Part shown: positions 60,264 to 64,000 of the stretch, one piece after another
Layout: each line of letters starts with the position of its first letter
Numbering within the stretch: position 1 is the stretch's first letter
Origin: Pseudomonas viciae
GTDB taxonomy: Bacteria > Pseudomonadota > Gammaproteobacteria > Pseudomonadales > Pseudomonadaceae
Reading direction: 5' to 3'
Assembly (NCBI RefSeq): GCF_004786035.1
Contig: NZ_CP035088.1
Location: forward strand, 4,252,001 to 4,316,000
DNA length: 64,000 nucleotides
Position numbers and translations under genes: made by a program
The notes under the pieces: generated by a model
The model's input: the letters and a program-made list of their open reading frames with translations, nothing else
Database searches by the model: none
What the model was told of the DNA's origin: nothing

Positions 60264-62630
60264 ATGAATTTTTCGCGCCTGCTCTGCTCGGCTGCACTGC
60301 TGCTCAATGCCACATTTGCACACGCTCAAGGCTTCAAAATTTCCGACATCCGTATCAACGGCCTTCAGCGCGTTTCCGCCGGCAGCGTGTTCGGCGCCTT
60401 GCCATTGAACGTGGGTGATCAAGCGGATGAGCGGCGCCTGGTGGAGTCCACCCGCGCGTTGTTCAAGACCGGTTTCTTCCAGGACATCCAACTGGGACAC
60501 GACGCCGATGTCCTGGTCATCACGGTAGTGGAGCGCCCGTCGGTCGCCAGTATCGAGATCGAAGGCAACAAGGCGATCTCCACTGAAGACCTGATGAAAG
60601 GCCTCAAGCAATCCGGCCTGGCCGAAGGCGAGATCTTCCAGCGCGCCACCCTCGAAGGCGTGCGTAACGAGCTGCAGCGCCAATACGTCGCCCAGGGTCG
60701 CTACTCGGCCACCGTCGATGCCGAAGTGATCGCGCAACCGCGTAACCGTGTGGGCCTGAAAATCAAGATAGACGAAGGCGCCGTCGCAGCGATCCAGCAC
60801 ATCAATGTGGTGGGCAATACCGTCTTCACCACGCAAGAATTGACCGATCAATTCACCCTCAAGACCAGCAACTGGCTGTCGTTCTTCAAGAACGACGACA
60901 AGTACGCCCGCGAAAAACTCTCCGGTGACCTCGAGCGCCTGCGTTCCTACTACCTGGACCGTGGCTACATCAACATGGACATCGCTTCGACCCAGGTGTC
61001 CATCACCCCGGACAAGAAGCACGTCTACATCACCGTCAACGTCACCGAAGGCCAGAAGTACACCGTCCGTGACGTCAAGCTCAGCGGTGACCTGAAAGTG
61101 CCTGAGGACCAGCTCAAGTCGCTGCTGCTGGTGCAGAAAAACCAGGTGTTCTCGCGCAAGATCATGACCACGACCTCGGACTTGATCACCCGTCGCCTGG
61201 GCAACGAGGGCTACACCTTTGCCAACGTCAACGCGGTGCCGACTCCGCACAATGAAGACCATAGCGTCGACATCACTTTCGCTGTCGACCCGGGTAAGCG
61301 CGCCTACGTCAACCGCATCAACTTCCGGGGCAACACCAAGACCGCCGACGAAGTGCTGCGCCGAGAAATGCGCCAGATGGAAGGGGGGTGGGCGTCGACC
61401 TACCTGATCGACCAGTCCAAGACCCGCCTGGAGCGCCTGGGCTTTTTCAAGGAGGTCAACGTCGAGACCCCGGCCGTACCGGGCATCGATGACCAGGTCG
61501 ACGTGAATTACAGCGTCGAGGAACAGGCCTCCGGTTCGATCACCGCCAGCGTCGGTTTCTCCCAGAGCGCCGGCCTGATCCTCGGTGGTTCGATCACCCA
61601 GAACAACTTCCTCGGCAGCGGCAACTACGCCAGCCTCGGCCTGACCCGTTCGTCTTACCAAAGCAAGTACAACATCGGCTTCACCGACCCTTATTTCACG
61701 CCGGACGGCGTGAGCCTGGGCTATAACGCGTTCTACAGCGCCACCGACTATAACGAGTATTACGATGACGACAATTCGTACTACTCCATCAATAGCTTTG
61801 GTGCCGGGACCACGGTGGGCTACCCGATCAATGAAACCTCACGGCTGAGCTTCGGCGTGACGGTGCAACATGACAGCATCGAAGCCGGCACCTACAGTTC
61901 TGATGAGATCTACGACTTTATCCAACGCGAAGGCAGCGAGTTCACCAACCTCAAGGCCAACCTCGGCTGGTCGGAATCGACCCTCAACCGCGCCGTGCTG
62001 GCGACCCGTGGCCATTCGCAAAACCTCAACCTGATGATGACCGTGCCGGGCAGCGACTTGAATTTCTACAAGCTCGACTACACCGGGCAAACCTTTGTGC
62101 CGGTCACCGACGCCACCTCCCTGCGGTTCCATACCAAACTCGGCTACGGCAACAGCTACGGCTCGACCGACGGCCTGCCGTTCTACGAGAACTACACCGC
62201 CGGTGGCGAGGGCTCGGTGCGCGGCTTCGAAAGCGGCACCCTCGGCCCCCACAGCACACCGGCCACCGGCACCTATGCCAGTGAAGGACAGAAGTATTAT
62301 TCCGACCGCGACACCGAATCACTGGGCGGCAACATCCTCATCACCGGCGGCGTGGAATACCTGTTCCCGATGCCCTTTATCAAAGACAACAAATCCGTGC
62401 GCACGTCGGTGTTCTGGGACGTTGGCAGCGTGTACTCCAACAAGTGCTACCTGAGCACCACCCAGGGCTGCGACGGAGTCGACCTCGACCAGATGGCCAG
62501 TTCCGTCGGCGTTGGAGTGACCTGGTACAGTCCGTTGGGGCCGTTGAGTGTCAACCTGGCCTTCCCGGTACGCACGCCTGAAAACGCGGATACGCAGGTG
62601 TTCCAGTTCTCCATGGGGCAGACTTTTTAA
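60264..62630 (+). CDS. bamA: BamA outer-membrane assembly factor (orphan paralogue)
   Basis: A 788-residue Omp85 protein: signal peptide (residues 1-22, after AHA), five POTRA domains (about 24-420) and a 16-stranded barrel ending in FQFSMGQTF with terminal Phe. The lid-lock motif VRGF is present (GSVRGFESGTLGP). The POTRA part looks almost identical to housekeeping Pseudomonas BamA, as I remember it, while barrel loops differ. The usual neighbours (rseP, skp, lpxD, fabZ) are absent, so this is probably a second copy. It lies downstream of nothing and divergent from a two-component system. The ATG at 60264 gives the signal peptide; an in-frame start at 60198 does not. Confidence 0.9.
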   Translation: MNFSRLLCSAALLLNATFAHAQGFKISDIRINGLQRVSAGSVFGALPLNVGDQADERRLVESTRALFKTGFFQDIQLGHDADVLVITVVERPSVASIEIEGNKAISTEDLMKGLKQSGLAEGEIFQRATLEGVRNELQRQYVAQGRYSATVDAEVIAQPRNRVGLKIKIDEGAVAAIQHINVVGNTVFTTQELTDQFTLKTSNWLSFFKNDDKYAREKLSGDLERLRSYYLDRGYINMDIASTQVSITPDKKHVYITVNVTEGQKYTVRDVKLSGDLKVPEDQLKSLLLVQKNQVFSRKIMTTTSDLITRRLGNEGYTFANVNAVPTPHNEDHSVDITFAVDPGKRAYVNRINFRGNTKTADEVLRREMRQMEGGWASTYLIDQSKTRLERLGFFKEVNVETPAVPGIDDQVDVNYSVEEQASGSITASVGFSQSAGLILGGSITQNNFLGSGNYASLGLTRSSYQSKYNIGFTDPYFTPDGVSLGYNAFYSATDYNEYYDDDNSYYSINSFGAGTTVGYPINETSRLSFGVTVQHDSIEAGTYSSDEIYDFIQREGSEFTNLKANLGWSESTLNRAVLATRGHSQNLNLMMTVPGSDLNFYKLDYTGQTFVPVTDATSLRFHTKLGYGNSYGSTDGLPFYENYTAGGEGSVRGFESGTLGPHSTPATGTYASEGQKYYSDRDTESLGGNILITGGVEYLFPMPFIKDNKSVRTSVFWDVGSVYSNKCYLSTTQGCDGVDLDQMASSVGVGVTWYSPLGPLSVNLAFPVRTPENADTQVFQFSMGQTF

Positions 62631-62757
62631 GCCTGGCGACTCGTCCAGATCCGCGAGACGCGCCGCTCATCAATAAATCTCAAAAACCCCAAACAGCTGC
62701 CGATACCCAGATAAGACCCCAGTGGCTGGGTTTCAGGATTGAACGGCGGACCAGGTA

Positions 62758-63021
62758 ATGACAGAGATTTATCTGCTGATAGCACACGGCACGGATCAGG
62801 GCGAAGCGTACGTTCTGGGTTGGTTCGATGACAGGGCCAAAGCCAGGGAAGTGGCCGAGCAGAAAGAGTGGGAGGCTTACCGCGCCAGCTTGAAGGCGGA
62901 GCATCCATGGTCAACCCACAAACCCTTGGCGCCGGACCAGACCGACTATCGGCGCTACTGGATCAAGACCATTTCCAAGTTTGACCAGGTGCCTGTTCCA
63001 AGATCCTTCGCGGTTCATTGA
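62758..63021 (+). CDS. Small uncharacterised protein
   Basis: An 87-residue soluble protein of mixed charge, not recognised. Features are an opening strand TEIYLLIAHGTDQGEAYVLG, a central charged helix (RAKAREVAEQKEWEAYRASL) and YRRYWIKTISKFDQVPVP. The order of helix and strands is like a small alpha/beta sandwich. A ccagg site lies just before the ATG. It is 127 bases after the bamA paralogue. Confidence 0.65.
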   Translation: MTEIYLLIAHGTDQGEAYVLGWFDDRAKAREVAEQKEWEAYRASLKAEHPWSTHKPLAPDQTDYRRYWIKTISKFDQVPVPRSFAVH

Positions 63022-63103
63022 TCAGCCGTGAGTGAACATTCAACGAAACGAGCGGTGTCGAGGGTGGTCTAGAAGATTAAGCCCATCCGATGAGAGCATT
63101 GTC

Positions 63104-63190
63104 ATGTTGAAATTTCTTGGCGGCACCGTAGGTATCATCTTCATCATCGGCCTGATCGTGGTCATTGGCCTGCTCAGTTTGATCTTCTGA
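63104..63190 (+). CDS. 28-residue single-span membrane peptide
   Basis: A short ORF encoding MLKFLGGTVGIIFIIGLIVV followed by IGLLSLIF. It is almost wholly hydrophobic, with one N-terminal lysine, as expected of a one-pass inner-membrane small protein. A gagagcattgtc sequence precedes the ATG, 80 bases separate it from the previous gene and strong hairpins follow, so it has the layout of a real small gene. Conserved peptides of this type are known in pseudomonads, but I cannot name this one. Confidence 0.6.
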   Translation: MLKFLGGTVGIIFIIGLIVVIGLLSLIF

Positions 63191-63240
63191 TCGCGACAGC
63201 GCGCCCCCTGGCCTGGGGTTCCATTTCTCTGGCCTGAACA

Positions 63241-63264
63241 AGCCCAATCTTTTCAGATTGGGCT
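63241..63264. terminator. Perfect hairpin after small membrane peptide gene
   Basis: Ten perfect base pairs (agcccaatct/agattgggct) with a tttc loop, 50 bases after the peptide stop. Followed by aaatga rather than a T-run; the stem alone is strong. Confidence 0.6.
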
Positions 63265-63282
63265 AAATGATTGCGGCCAGCC

Positions 63283-63318
63283 GGCTCCGGGATTCATGAT
63301 GGCATGAATCCCGGAGCC
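63283..63318. terminator. Long perfect hairpin (second of a tandem pair)
   Basis: Sixteen perfect base pairs (ggctccgggattcatg/catgaatcccggagcc) with a 4-base loop and ttta after it. Together with the hairpin 18 bases before, it insulates the genes on the left from the next gene, which starts 24 bases later. Confidence 0.75.
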
Positions 63319-63342
63319 TTTAGCGGTTAGCCAAGCAATAAC

Positions 63343-64000
63343 ATGACAGACATAGAAACGGATATCGCTGACTGGGAGCCGCTGAATCTTGAGTGGCATC
63401 AGACCTTCGCATTTCTGGACGGTGCGCTACTGGGCGACGGGCAAGTACCGGATGTGTACATCATGCTCAACGCTGAAGGCCAGCAGCCCCACGAGATAGC
63501 ACAACGCGCCAGCACTGGGCATTATCCGCCCTCCCCCTTGCTGGCCGGTCAATCGGTTTGGCGGCATCGACGCAATCCTCGGCTCTTGCGCGATGCCCTG
63601 CGCGATTACTACCTGCTCCCCGGCTACCTCGAGCGCCTTGGTTACCACGCCCTGCACGCGCTAGCGTTTCGGTTCGACAAGGGCCTGGAAAACCTGGGTT
63701 ACCAATACTGGCGTGACGAAACCGGCGCCTATTGGTTCGGCGAGTACTCGATCACCCAAATCCCGGAGGCAAGACCCGCCAGTCTTGCCCTGCTGGAGTC
63801 GTCGCCAGCGTCGGTGACTTCAGCGTCTGCGCTGTTCAGTGACGGCGTGAATATCTTTCTGCATGGGCAATTCATCGCCAGCGCCACGGCCCGGGTTCGT
63901 TATTGCAATCATCCGTCCTATCGCGTGATCGACGATCAGGTCTACAAGGGCTTCAAGCCGCTGCACCAAAAGGACGGCTCGCCGCTGCCAGTCGCCAACC
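63343..64000 (+). CDS. Uncharacterised protein, truncated by window end
   Basis: An open frame from the ATG at 63343 to the last base gives at least 219 residues without a stop. It opens MTDIETDIADWEPLNLEWHQ and includes WRHRRNPRLLRDALRDYYLL and GLENLGYQYWRDETGAYWFG. It is rich in aromatic residues, with no signal peptide or membrane span in the visible part. I do not recognise the family. Codon use and GC match the surrounding genes. The C-terminus lies beyond the window. Confidence 0.65.
   Translation, partial: MTDIETDIADWEPLNLEWHQTFAFLDGALLGDGQVPDVYIMLNAEGQQPHEIAQRASTGHYPPSPLLAGQSVWRHRRNPRLLRDALRDYYLLPGYLERLGYHALHALAFRFDKGLENLGYQYWRDETGAYWFGEYSITQIPEARPASLALLESSPASVTSASALFSDGVNIFLHGQFIASATARVRYCNHPSYRVIDDQVYKGFKPLHQKDGSPLPVAN

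Noticed and set aside
60132..61661. A 509-codon minus-strand open frame
   Set aside because: Antisense shadow of the bamA paralogue; composition is artefactual.

Overview
The window reads as a chromosomal segment of a fluorescens-group Pseudomonas. The evidence is high-GC coding sequence, Pseudomonas-type REP palindromes (core GCGAGCAAGCCCGCTCCCAC) scattered between genes, a MexB/TtgB-class RND pump, many LysR/AraC/TetR regulators, and a BamA with pseudomonad-type sequence. I saw no rRNA, tRNA, CRISPR array, integrase or insertion sequence.

Layout. (1) 1-5.5 kb: pirin, a GlxA-type AraC regulator, a dCACHE chemoreceptor and two decayed genes (a LysR and a PhnD-like binding protein), each cut off at its 5' end next to an intact gene. 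(2) 5.5-11.5 kb, minus strand: an operon of aldehyde dehydrogenase, DapA-family aldolase, FAD amine/amino-acid oxidase and EamA permease, with a LysR regulator upstream. (3) 11.7-25 kb, the most unusual part: a Rieske oxygenase; a complete ProVWX-type betaine importer; an M24-fold enzyme that matches DMSP lyase DddP, including its catalytic Tyr/Asp and six metal ligands; a GlxA regulator; and a second DapA/FAD-oxidase pair. Converging on these is a minus-strand group: a second betaine-binding protein, a cupin with the exact metal signature of the DddL/Q/W/K DMSP lyases, a PutA-type ribbon-helix-helix protein and a 2-oxoglutarate/Fe(II) oxygenase-family protein. (4) 25.3-29 kb: an N-methylproline/dimethylglycine demethylase-type flavoprotein, glutathione-dependent formaldehyde dehydrogenase and a VOC protein. 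(5) 29-38 kb: an MDR dehydrogenase with a LysR, a ProC-like reductase with a TetR, a GbcAB-like Rieske oxygenase and reductase with a LysR, and a hotdog protein with a TetR. (6) 38-49 kb: an aromatic catabolic region (outer-membrane SphA-type channel, MFS permease, carotenoid-cleavage-type dioxygenase, FAH-family hydrolase, IclR, flavin hydroxylase, extradiol dioxygenase, aldehyde dehydrogenase, AraC). (7) 49-64 kb: an RND efflux operon divergent from a BaeSR-like pair, a second two-component system, an orphan BamA paralogue and small uncharacterised genes.

How it fits together. Regions 2-5 look like an accessory island for quaternary-ammonium or tertiary-sulfonium osmolytes: high-affinity uptake (ProVWX and an extra binding protein), oxidative N-demethylation by Rieske enzymes, flavin demethylation, formaldehyde disposal, ring or amine oxidation (FAD oxidase, DapA-type enzyme, aldehyde dehydrogenase) and cleavage of DMSP-like compounds. 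GlxA-type regulators, the class that includes GbdR, SouR and CdhR, sit beside these genes, which supports this reading. The substrates are inferences: proline betaine or hydroxyproline betaine, glycine betaine and DMSP are all candidates. Two unrelated DMSP-lyase folds within 8 kb is the feature I would follow up first.
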